A DNA stretch of 64,000 nucleotides, from assembly GCA_963809795.1 (NCBI GenBank), contig CAWELN010000003.1:30058-94057 (forward strand), read 5' to 3'. Source of the stretch: DASUAS01 sp963809795. Its GTDB lineage: Bacteria; Actinomycetota; Acidimicrobiia; IMCC26256; DASPTH01. A program made the translations under genes and the position numbers. Positions 34,997-42,128 of this stretch are shown here, piece by piece; the stretch's first letter is position 1, and every line of letters begins with the position of its first letter. The notes under the pieces were generated by a model, which saw only the letters and a list, made by a program, of their open reading frames with translations, ran no database searches and had not been told where the DNA came from.

Positions 34997-35857
34997 TCAT
35001 CGATCCGACGTGCGACCGTTCGCGCCCGCTTGCTCGCGTGCGGCGACGTCGTCGAGCGCGCGCCGGACGAGCACGCGCGCGAGGTGGCGGCGAAACTCCG
35101 CGGACGCGTTGCGGTCCGAGGACGGCTCGGTCTCCGCGTCGGCCAGCGCGGCGGCGTCGGTGGCGCTCGCGCCCGATCGGAGCGCGCCCTCGACCGACAC
35201 CGCCCGGACGGGCGTCGAGGCCATGTTGACCAGCGCGACCCCGGGCCGGGCGCCCCCGACGGCGGCCACGCCGACGATCGCCCAGTCCTGCGCGCGCCGG
35301 TTGAACTTCTCGAACGCCCACCCCGCGTCGGTGCACTTCGGCACCCGGACCTCGGTGATCATCTCGTCGTCGGCGAGCGCGGTCTCGAGGAACCCCAGGA
35401 AGAAGTCGTCCGACGCGATGGCGCGCACGCCGTCGGGCCCTCGGACGGTGATCGTGCCGCCGAGGGCGAGCACCGCGGCCGGCAGGTCGGACGCCGGATC
35501 GGCGTGGGCCAGCGAGCCGGCCAGCGTCCCCCGGTGGCGGACCTGCGGGTCGCCGACGCTCTCCGCCGCCGCGCTGAGCAAGGGGACGTGTTCCCGCAGC
35601 ACGGCGCTGGAGACCAGCTCGCAGTGGCGCGCCAGCCCACCGACCACGACCTCGTCGCCGTCGAGCCGGATCTCCGACTGGTCGGGGACGTCGTTCACGT
35701 CGACGAGCACCGACGGTGTCGCCAGCCGCAGCTTCATCAGGGGCAGCAGCGAATGGCCGCCGGCGAGGAGCTTGGCGTCGTCGCCGTGCTCGCGCAGCGC
35801 ATCCAGCGCTTCGTCGACCGAGCGGGCGCGGACGAACGAGAACGGTGCCGGGATCAC
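34997..35857 (-). CDS. Molybdenum hydroxylase FAD-binding medium subunit (CoxM-like)
   Basis: 286 aa. The FAD-binding segments are LLAGGHSLLPLMKLRLATP and a later GDPQVRHRGTLAGSLAHADPASD, the signature of CoxM/XdhC-type subunits. It passes electrons between the Fe-S subunit and an acceptor. GTG 35857 overlaps the CoxS stop. The matching large subunit is not adjacent; the only candidate in the window is at 16371, on the other strand. Confidence 0.9.
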   Translation of the reverse strand: MIPAPFSFVRARSVDEALDALREHGDDAKLLAGGHSLLPLMKLRLATPSVLVDVNDVPDQSEIRLDGDEVVVGGLARHCELVSSAVLREHVPLLSAAAESVGDPQVRHRGTLAGSLAHADPASDLPAAVLALGGTITVRGPDGVRAIASDDFFLGFLETALADDEMITEVRVPKCTDAGWAFEKFNRRAQDWAIVGVAAVGGARPGVALVNMASTPVRAVSVEGALRSGASATDAAALADAETEPSSDRNASAEFRRHLARVLVRRALDDVAAREQAGANGRTSDR

Positions 35858-36375
35858 GCCGAGGCCTCGCGGCCCGCGGGCCCGCTCGCGATCTGCATGT
35901 CCCGGGCGCCGGCGACGACCGCGGCCACGATGTTCTGGTACCCGGTGCATCGGCAGAGGTTGCCCTCGAGCCCGACGCGCACGTCGTCGGCGCCGAGGTC
36001 GGCGTGCTCGGTCGCCAGCGAGACCGCGGCCATGACCATCCCGGGCGTGCAGTACCCGCACTGCAGCCCGTGGTGGGTCTGGAAGGCCTGTTGCATCGGG
36101 TGCAGCGTGCCGTCGTCGGCGAGCCCCTCGATCGTCGTGATCGCGTGATCGTGCGCCTGCACCGCGAGCACGGTGCACGACTTCACCGATCGGCCGTCGA
36201 GGAGCACGGTGCATGCGCCGCAGGACGACGTGTCGCATCCCACGTTCGTCCCCGTGAGCCCGAGGGTGTCGCGCACGAAGTGGACGAGAAGGGTCCGGGC
36301 GGCGACGACCTGCTCGGTCCGGGAGCCGTTGACCGTGAGCCGCACCACGAGCTCGGCCGCGGCCTCGGTGGTCAT
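35854..36375 (-). CDS. Molybdenum hydroxylase [2Fe-2S] small subunit (CoxS-like)
   Basis: 173 aa. The plant-ferredoxin-type cluster is bound by GCDTSSCGACTVLLDG and a following Cys (KSCTVLA); the second cluster by QCGYCTPGM and NLCRCTGYQNIV. Transfers electrons from the molybdenum centre to the FAD subunit downstream. ATG 36375 overlaps the stop of a 46-codon frame (ATGA). Part of the minus-strand operon under operator site 7. Confidence 0.92.
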   Translation of the reverse strand: MTTEAAAELVVRLTVNGSRTEQVVAARTLLVHFVRDTLGLTGTNVGCDTSSCGACTVLLDGRSVKSCTVLAVQAHDHAITTIEGLADDGTLHPMQQAFQTHHGLQCGYCTPGMVMAAVSLATEHADLGADDVRVGLEGNLCRCTGYQNIVAAVVAGARDMQIASGPAGREASA

Positions 36376-36512
36376 CGCCCGGCTCCCGCGCCGCCCGCGA
36401 CCACGGCGATCGCGGGCGCGGGCAAAGGGCGCTCCGGCGAGCGCGAAGGGGGAACGCGCCCGCCGAGCGCCCGATCGCGAGCTCCGTCGACTGCCGCCTC
36501 GACTCCGTGCAT
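36372..36512 (-). CDS. Possible 46-aa leader ORF coupled to the CoxS-like gene
   Basis: A frame from ATG 36512 encodes MHGVEAAVDGARDRALGG, continues proline/arginine-rich, and ends GGAGAGR. Its stop overlaps the CoxS ATG by 4 nt. GGAGGGGGG ending 3 nt before the ATG is the strongest ribosome site in this region, while CoxS itself has none obvious. It lies 49 bp from operator site 7, a spacing similar to first genes elsewhere in the island. No known domain. It may be a translation-coupling leader rather than a functional protein. Confidence 0.42.
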   Translation of the reverse strand: MHGVEAAVDGARDRALGGRVPPSRSPERPLPAPAIAVVAGGAGAGR

Positions 36513-36560
36513 CGGCCCCCCTCCGGTTGGATGGGATCCTCGCACGGTCCCCGGCTGATA

Positions 36561-36574
36561 ATCAAGTACTTGAC
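36561..36574. promoter_or_regulatory. Operator palindrome, site 7 (divergent CoxSM/epoxide hydrolase promoter)
   Basis: ATCAAGTACTTGAC, with TTGACA at 36570-36575 reading toward the epoxide hydrolase. Situated between the minus-strand CoxS operon and the plus-strand hydrolase (start 36659). It is the rightmost site found and marks the right edge of the regulon. Confidence 0.7.
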
Positions 36575-36658
36575 AGACACTGGCCGGGCGCGCTTCAGTG
36601 AGCGCTTCGGGGTCGCGGACGCGCGTGGACGCGAACTGCGATCGACGAAGGGGGCAAC

Positions 36659-37579
36659 GTGACGATCGAGACGCCGACGGGGTACGTCCACGACCGACGC
36701 GTCGTCGACGGGGTGCGCGCGCCCGCCGAATCGCTGTCGATCGAGGGCGTGACGCTGCATTCCGTCGTCGGCGGGCAGGGACCGGCGCTCGTCCTGCTCC
36801 ACGGCTGGCCGCAGACGTGGTGGGCATGGCACCGCGTGATGCCCGCGCTCGCCGAGCACTTCACCGTGATCGCCGTCGACCTGCCCGGTCTCGGCGATTC
36901 GAGCAAGCCGCGGAGCGGATACGACACCGACACCGTGGCGCAACGCATCCACGGGCTCGTCACCGAGCTCGGATACGACGAGATCCTCCTCGTGGGCCAC
37001 GACTGGGGCGGCGCGGTCGCGTACTCGTACGCCGCGCAGTACCGCGCCGCGGTGCGGCGGCTCGTCGTCATCGAGATGCTGGTGCCCGGGTTCGGGTGGG
37101 ACGATCTCCTGACGCCATCGTCCGCCGGTTGGGTGTGGCACATGGCGTTCCACGCGGTCCCGGACGTGCCGGAGATGCTGACGGCGGGGCGGGAACGGGC
37201 GTACATGACGATGTTCCTCCGCACGATGGGCGCGTACGACCCCACGGCTGTCACCGACGACGACATCGACGAGTACGTGCGGTGCTACACCGCACCGGGC
37301 GCATGGCACGCGGCGTTCGAGTACTACCGGGCGTGGTTCGACGACGTCCGGCAGAACCAGGCGCACGCGGCGACGCCGCTGGCGATGCCGGTCCTCGCGA
37401 TCGGCGGCGCCTTCTCGTCGGGGCCGTTCCCCGAGCTGTCGCTGCGGGAGGTGGCGAACGACGTGACCGGCTGCATCATCGAGCGGTGTGGCCACTGGGT
37501 CGCCTCGGAGCAGCCCGACGAGCTGACCGGCGCGCTGCTCGGCTTCCTCGGGGCCCCGGTGCCGGCGGCGCGGCGTTGA
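36659..37579 (+). CDS. Alpha/beta hydrolase, epoxide hydrolase-like
   Basis: 306 aa. Oxyanion-hole motif LLHGWPQTWWAWH, nucleophile Asp in VGHDWGGAVAYSYA, and catalytic His in ERCGHWVASEQPDEL match soluble epoxide hydrolases, whose nucleophile is Asp rather than Ser. It would open an epoxide, perhaps one formed by a P450. GTG 36659 follows GAAGGGGG. A perfect hairpin follows the stop, so it is probably monocistronic. Confidence 0.86.
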   Translation: MTIETPTGYVHDRRVVDGVRAPAESLSIEGVTLHSVVGGQGPALVLLHGWPQTWWAWHRVMPALAEHFTVIAVDLPGLGDSSKPRSGYDTDTVAQRIHGLVTELGYDEILLVGHDWGGAVAYSYAAQYRAAVRRLVVIEMLVPGFGWDDLLTPSSAGWVWHMAFHAVPDVPEMLTAGRERAYMTMFLRTMGAYDPTAVTDDDIDEYVRCYTAPGAWHAAFEYYRAWFDDVRQNQAHAATPLAMPVLAIGGAFSSGPFPELSLREVANDVTGCIIERCGHWVASEQPDELTGALLGFLGAPVPAARR

Positions 37580-37581
37580 CC

Positions 37582-37608
37582 GTGCCGACCGGCGCCCCCG
37601 GTCGGCAC
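37582..37608 (+). terminator. Hairpin terminator after the epoxide hydrolase
   Basis: GTGCCGACCG (37582-37591) and CGGTCGGCAC (37599-37608) form a perfect 10-bp stem with a 7-nt loop directly after the stop codon. There is no T-run, as is common in high-GC actinobacteria. Confidence 0.55.
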
Positions 37609-37631
37609 CACCCCGGAGTACGTTCTCGGCC

Positions 37632-38036
37632 ATGGAGAACAGCCTCGGTCAGTACTGCATCAACGTCCGCGACCTCGATCGCTCGGTGAGCTTCTGGACC
37701 GACGTCGTCGGCATCCCGGTGCAGAGCCGCACCGAGATCCCGACCGCCAGGGAGGTCGTCCTCCAGGCCGAGGTCGGTGGATCGCGCCTCCAGCTCGCGC
37801 AGCAGCTCGACCAGGACGGCCCGATCGAGATGGGCACCGCAGTGTGGAAGCTCTACGTCGACACCGACGACTGCCAGGCGGTGTACGACAAGGCGATCGC
37901 CGCCGGGTGCGAGTCGGTGTCGCCGCCGCAGCAGCTCGACCGCTGGCCGGTGACGGTCGCCTTCATCAAGGATCCCGACGGCTACCTCATCGAGTTCGTG
38001 CAGAACCACGAGGGCAGGCGTCCGTCGCTGCGCTAG
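37632..38036 (+). CDS. VOC/glyoxalase-fold protein
   Basis: 134 aa single-chain vicinal-oxygen-chelate protein: CINVRDLDRSVSFWTDVVGIP at the N-terminus, then KLYVDTDDC and FIKDPDGYLIEFVQN at the C-terminus, with the terminal Glu as a likely metal ligand. Could be a glyoxalase-like isomerase, dioxygenase or resistance protein; motifs do not discriminate. It lies just after the epoxide hydrolase terminator and has no operator, so it is likely outside the regulon. Confidence 0.8.
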   Translation: MENSLGQYCINVRDLDRSVSFWTDVVGIPVQSRTEIPTAREVVLQAEVGGSRLQLAQQLDQDGPIEMGTAVWKLYVDTDDCQAVYDKAIAAGCESVSPPQQLDRWPVTVAFIKDPDGYLIEFVQNHEGRRPSLR

Positions 38037-38095
38037 CTGCGGCCTCGCCGCCGAGGGGTGTTGGACGGGACGTCCCCTGGTGCGCGAGACTAGGG

Positions 38096-38509
38096 ATGCG
38101 GTTGATGCTCCAGCCGGCAGTCGCACGGAAACGCTGTCGCCTGATGTTGCCTTGCCCTTCCGCTCGAGGAACCAATTGTCACCGGATCGCTCCGCCCGCG
38201 CACCAGGACGCAGGCCCGGTCACGGCCGAGTTGACGCTCTCCGGTGAGCTCGACCTCGCCAACAGCGGCCACCTCGCGGCCGACGTCGAAGCGCTGTGCC
38301 GGAGGCGGCAGGGCCGCATCCGGATCGATCTCGGCGCGGTGACCTTCATCGACGCCGCCGCGGTACGGGCGTTCGTCCAGGCCCGCCACCGGGCCGGGGC
38401 ACTCGGGTGCGAGCTCGTCCTCTCCAACGTGCACGGTCTCCCGTTACGGGTGTTGCGGCTGGTCGAGCTCGACACCGTGCTCCTCGAGGAGGGTTCCGAT
38501 GGCCACTGA
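38096..38509 (+). CDS. STAS-domain anti-sigma factor antagonist
   Basis: 137 aa from ATG 38096. After a poorly conserved N-terminus the STAS fold begins (AELTLSGELDLANSGHL) and continues with IDLGAVTFIDAAAVRAFVQA, in which FIDAAA occupies the place of the phosphorylatable serine motif (D-S/T): alanine here means the usual phospho-site looks absent. It would normally bind an anti-sigma kinase. Overlaps the GAF-ANTAR gene by 11 nt, suggesting a shared stress-signalling role. The start is uncertain. Confidence 0.72.
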   Translation: MRLMLQPAVARKRCRLMLPCPSARGTNCHRIAPPAHQDAGPVTAELTLSGELDLANSGHLAADVEALCRRRQGRIRIDLGAVTFIDAAAVRAFVQARHRAGALGCELVLSNVHGLPLRVLRLVELDTVLLEEGSDGH

Positions 38510-39962
38510 GAGCGCCGAGCGCGCCGCCCGCCAGGCCGAGGCCGCCGCGTGGGAGGACACCAGGGACGAGCGGGAGCGGCTGGCCGACGAGCGGGAACGG
38601 CTGTCCGACGAGCGGGAACGCCTCGCCGACGAGCGGGAGCGGCTGGCCGACCAGGACGAGCGCATCGCCGATCGCATGTCCGCCGATCCGGATGGGACCG
38701 GAGACGGTGCGCAGGAGCAGCTGGTGCGCGCCGACGCACGTGTGCAACGCGCCCTGGCGGAACAGGAACGCGCGCGGGCGGCAGTCGACCGAACGTCACT
38801 GCGCCAGGAACGCATTGACGCCGCGACCGAGCGCACCACTTCCGCCTCGGGCTCGGACGCGCTCGGGGACGACGAGGTCGACGAGGACGAGAAGGAGTGG
38901 GCGTGGGAGCGTCGGGGCTTCGTCGCCACCGAACGCGAACGTGTCGCCGACGTCCGGCAGTCGGAGGCCGACGTTCGCGACGAGCTGGCCCGGCTGCGCG
39001 AACAGGAGGCCGACGTCCGTGACCGGGCCGCGCGCCGGCGGGAGGAGCTCGCGCTGCGACGGATCGCCGACGTGACCGGCCTCGCGGCCGGGCGCGACCA
39101 ACCGACGGACCGCGCTCGCCACGACCTGGCGGCGGTGCGTGAGGCCGGCCGGCGGCAGCGCGTCGCCGCCACCGACACCCGTCGCCAGGCTGCGGTCGAC
39201 CGTGCCGACGCCGGGCGACGGCGGATGGCGGCCGGCTCGATGCGCCTCCCGTACGGCGGGTACCTCGCCGCCCAGTTCGCCGCGCTCACGCGGGAGCTGT
39301 TCGCCTCCCAGGACCTGTTCGAGGTCGCCGAGCGGGTCGGCGACCTCGCGCTCGAGTGCATCCCGGGCGTCGTCGCGAGCGGGGTCACCTTCTTCGAAGG
39401 CGTGCGCCCGATGGCGCACGTGGCCACCGACGACGTCGCCCACCAGCTCGACGCCTATCAGCTGGCGAGGGAAGAGGGTCCCATCTGCGAGTCGCTCGAC
39501 GGCGGCGAGCCCGTCTCGATCGGTGACCTGGCCGGTGACCTGCGGTGGCCGTCGTTCCGGTCCATGGCCGCCGAGCTCGGCATCGCCGGGGTCGCCGCCT
39601 GTGGCCTCGCCGTGCGTCGCGACCAGGACTGGCACCCGCTCGGTGCACTGACCGTCTACGCCGAGGCGCCGGGCGCCTTCGACGACGACGTCGGCGACGC
39701 GGTGTCGCTCTTCGCCGCGCACCTGGCGGTCGTGGCGTCGTTCGACCGGGATCGCCACGACGTCAGCCGCCGTGAAGCCGCGCTCCACCGCGCGCTCGGC
39801 AGCCGTGACGTGATCGGGCAGGCCAAGGGCATCCTGATGGAACGTCGGCACGTCCCGGCGGGGGAGGCCTTCGACATCCTCCGGGTTGCTTCGCAACGGC
39901 TCAACATCCGCCTGCAGGAGCTGGCTACCCGCCTGACCGAGACCGGGGAGCTCCCGGACTGA
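38499..39962 (+). CDS. Coiled-coil GAF-ANTAR protein (putative RNA-binding antiterminator)
   Basis: 487 aa. Residues 1 to about 240 are highly charged coiled coil, starting with several copies of a seven-residue DERERLA-like repeat (DNA repeat at about 38563-38650). A GAF domain spans roughly 260-410 (FFEGVRPMAHVATDD, EEGPICESLDGGEPV). The C-terminal ANTAR domain has DVIGQAKGILMERRHVPAGEAF and LNIRLQELATRL. ANTAR domains bind paired hairpins in nascent RNA to prevent termination; GAF domains sense ligands. GAF-ANTAR proteins are common in actinobacteria, but the long N-terminal coiled coil is unusual. Confidence 0.85.
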   Translation: MATESAERAARQAEAAAWEDTRDERERLADERERLSDERERLADERERLADQDERIADRMSADPDGTGDGAQEQLVRADARVQRALAEQERARAAVDRTSLRQERIDAATERTTSASGSDALGDDEVDEDEKEWAWERRGFVATERERVADVRQSEADVRDELARLREQEADVRDRAARRREELALRRIADVTGLAAGRDQPTDRARHDLAAVREAGRRQRVAATDTRRQAAVDRADAGRRRMAAGSMRLPYGGYLAAQFAALTRELFASQDLFEVAERVGDLALECIPGVVASGVTFFEGVRPMAHVATDDVAHQLDAYQLAREEGPICESLDGGEPVSIGDLAGDLRWPSFRSMAAELGIAGVAACGLAVRRDQDWHPLGALTVYAEAPGAFDDDVGDAVSLFAAHLAVVASFDRDRHDVSRREAALHRALGSRDVIGQAKGILMERRHVPAGEAFDILRVASQRLNIRLQELATRLTETGELPD

Positions 39963-41109
39963 CGCGCCCGAGCACGGCGGCCAGCGCGTCCAGCAGGCGG
40001 TCGACGTCGGCGTCGGTGACGTGGAGGTGCGGCGCGAGCCGCAGCACCTCCCCGCGGACGGCGGCGAAGCAGTTCGCGGCGGCGAGACCGCTCACGACCT
40101 CCGCCCGCACCGCCGCGGGCAACCGCACCCCGAGCAGGTGCGGGCCGCGCTGCACCGCCGGGAGCGGATCGAGCCCCATGGTCGTCGCCGCGCCGGCGAT
40201 CGATCCGGTCACCGCGGCCAACGTCGTCGCAACGCGGTCGACGCCCCACTCGTCGACCTGCTCCAGCGCCGCGATCGCCATCGGCAGGAGCTCGAAGTTG
40301 GTGCGTTGCCCCATGTCGAACCGGCGCGCGCCGGGCTGGTACTCGTCGCGGTAGTCGACGAGGCGCGCGAAGTCCTCGGAGCCCTCGCGCGCGATCCAGT
40401 TCTGCTCCACCGGCTCGCCCCGCCGGTGCTCCTCGGCGACGTACAGGTACGAGACCCCGAGCGGTCCGAGCAGCCACTTGTAGCCGACGCTCGTCACGAA
40501 GTCGGGCTGCACCGTGCCGACGCTGAAGGGCATCGCACCGATCGACTGGCTGCCGTCGATCACGAGGTGGGCGCCGACCTCGTGCGTCCGCGCGCTCACC
40601 GCCTCGAGGTCGAGGACGGCGCCGTCGGTCCAGTGCACGTTCGGCACGCTGACGACGCGCACCCGGTCGTCGAGCGCGCCCAGGACGGCGTCGGTCCACG
40701 GTCGTCCCTGCTCGCGGTGGACGGTCAGGATCTCGGCGCCGCTCGCGCGCGTCGCCGCCTGCCACGTGTAGATCCCCGACGGGTACTCCTCGGCCAGGAC
40801 CAGCACCCGGTCGCCGCGCCCGAGCGGGAGGTTGCGGGCGGCCACCGCGAACCCGTAGCTCGTCGCCGGGACCAGCGCGATCCCGTCGGCGTCGGCGCCG
40901 ATCAGTCCCGCGAACAGCTCCCGGAGCCGCTCGACCTCGCCGAACCAGTCGCCCGGCGTGATCGTCCACGGCCGGCTGCGCCGGTCGAGCGCGGCCTCGC
41001 CGGCCGCTCGCACCCGGTGCAGCTGGGGCGACAGGGTGGCGGTGTTGAAGTAGGCGATCTCGTCCGGGACCGCGAACGCCTCCCGCTGCGGGCCGAGGGG
41101 GAGGCTCAC
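39925..41109 (-). CDS. Class V aminotransferase-fold protein (cysteine desulfurase/kynureninase-like)
   Basis: 394 aa PLP enzyme: VPDEIAYFNTATLSPQ opening, VIDGSQSIGAMPFSV with the PLP-contacting Asp, and the Schiff-base lysine in TSVGYKWLLGPLG. Related to SufS-like and isopenicillin-N-epimerase-like proteins; the exact reaction is unclear. GTG 41109 overlaps the stop of the small zinc-ribbon gene upstream. Its 3' end overlaps the convergent GAF-ANTAR gene by 38 nt. Confidence 0.82.
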   Translation of the reverse strand: MSLPLGPQREAFAVPDEIAYFNTATLSPQLHRVRAAGEAALDRRSRPWTITPGDWFGEVERLRELFAGLIGADADGIALVPATSYGFAVAARNLPLGRGDRVLVLAEEYPSGIYTWQAATRASGAEILTVHREQGRPWTDAVLGALDDRVRVVSVPNVHWTDGAVLDLEAVSARTHEVGAHLVIDGSQSIGAMPFSVGTVQPDFVTSVGYKWLLGPLGVSYLYVAEEHRRGEPVEQNWIAREGSEDFARLVDYRDEYQPGARRFDMGQRTNFELLPMAIAALEQVDEWGVDRVATTLAAVTGSIAGAATTMGLDPLPAVQRGPHLLGVRLPAAVRAEVVSGLAAANCFAAVRGEVLRLAPHLHVTDADVDRLLDALAAVLGRVSPGAPRSRSGG

Positions 41110-41261
41110 CCCATGTACGCGGTCAGTGGCTGTCCACAGGTCTCGGGGACCACCTTCCCGTCGACCTCCCGGCGGATCATCATCGGACACGTCGGCACCG
41201 GCGCGGCCTCGTTGTCGGGTTCGACCTTGCCGTGCGTGGGGCAGTGATACTCGATCTTCAC
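41106..41261 (-). CDS. Small zinc-ribbon-like protein, 51 aa
   Basis: From GTG 41261: VKIEYHCPTHGKV, then VPTCPMMIRREV and ETCGQPLTAYMG. The spacing of Cys, His and Cys residues (C-x2-H ... C ... C) suggests a zinc-binding knuckle. The stop overlaps the aminotransferase GTG by 4 nt, good evidence that it is translated. Function unknown; it may deliver metal or act as an adaptor for the downstream PLP enzyme. Confidence 0.62.
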   Translation of the reverse strand: MKIEYHCPTHGKVEPDNEAAPVPTCPMMIRREVDGKVVPETCGQPLTAYMG

Positions 41262-41310
41262 GGCTACCGGTCTACCCGCTGTTCCGCCCCCCGCGAACCA
41301 CACGCCGGTC

Positions 41311-41356
41311 GTCGGTGGGGATCGGTGGGATCGGTGGGATCGGTGGGATCGGTGGG
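41311..41356. repeat. 9-bp tandem repeat, four perfect ATCGGTGGG units
   Basis: Four head-to-tail ATCGGTGGG copies occupy 41321-41356, preceded by a degenerate copy at 41311-41320. It lies just downstream of the alpha/beta hydrolase stop and upstream of the zinc-ribbon gene, on the minus strand. The core ATCGGTG also recurs in the array at 58937. Possible slippage-generated spacer; function unknown. Confidence 0.75.
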
Positions 41357-41361
41357 GAACG

Positions 41362-42102
41362 TCACCGGGCGGCCAGGAACTCCAGCAGCGCGTGGTGCAG
41401 CTCGGGGCGGGCGTTGGCGGTGAAGTGGTCGCCCGGCACGCGCACCAGCGTCGCTCCCAGCTGCTCGGCCAGCGGCGCGGGGTCACCCGCGTTCTCGTCC
41501 CCTTCGCCCACGATGAGGAGCACGGGCACGTCGATCTCGTCGAGGCGGGCCGGGTCGTTGGTGCCCGGGGCCTTCACGTAGGCGAGGAGCGGCTCGCGGT
41601 CGAGGCCGGCCATCACCCGGAACTGGCGGAGCGAGGCGTCGTCGACGTCGTCGGGAGAGTCGGCCTCGAGCACCGCGAGCAGGGCGTCGCGGCGTTCCGG
41701 CCCGCGCTCGCCGCCGTTCGCCCCGTCGCCGATGCCCAGCAGCACCACCGCCTTCACGCGGGGCTCGTCGGGCGCCAACCGCAACGCGAGGTGCGCGCCC
41801 ATCGAGTAGCCGACGAGCAGCACGTCGTCGAGCCCGAGGTGGTCGAACAAGGCCAACACGTCGCGCTTCATCGCATCGTCGGCGTAGGCCGCGGAGTCGG
41901 TCGGCTTCGACGAGAGCCCGTGGCCGCGTGCGTCGAGGGTGACGACGCGGTACCCCTCGTCGAGGAGGAGGTCGAAGATGCCGGAGCGCACGTAGTTGAC
42001 GTTGGTGTCGGCCGCGAAGCCGTGCAGGAGGACGACCGTCCGCCCGTCTCCCTCGTCCTGGTAGAAGAGGCTCAGGCCGTCGAAGCTCTCGAAGCTCGCC
42101 AT
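41362..42102 (-). CDS. Alpha/beta hydrolase
   Basis: 246 aa. HGFAADTN oxyanion region, nucleophile Ser in LVGYSMGAHLALR, acid Asp near IVGEGDENAGD and His in VPGDHFTANARPELH. A serine hydrolase (esterase, lactonase or C-C hydrolase). ATG 42102 is chosen because the fold starts at FESFDGLSLFYQDEG. Divergent from the SDR at 42129 with only 26 bp between starts, so promoters must overlap the coding ends. Confidence 0.84.
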   Translation of the reverse strand: MASFESFDGLSLFYQDEGDGRTVVLLHGFAADTNVNYVRSGIFDLLLDEGYRVVTLDARGHGLSSKPTDSAAYADDAMKRDVLALFDHLGLDDVLLVGYSMGAHLALRLAPDEPRVKAVVLLGIGDGANGGERGPERRDALLAVLEADSPDDVDDASLRQFRVMAGLDREPLLAYVKAPGTNDPARLDEIDVPVLLIVGEGDENAGDPAPLAEQLGATLVRVPGDHFTANARPELHHALLEFLAAR

Positions 42103-42128
42103 GGCGGGGAACGGTACCCTTCCCGCCC

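Noticed and set aside
34997..37633. A long minus-strand frame suggesting an extended CoxM
   Set aside because: The upstream two-thirds is antisense or out of frame to CoxS and the epoxide hydrolase; CoxM starts at GTG 35857.
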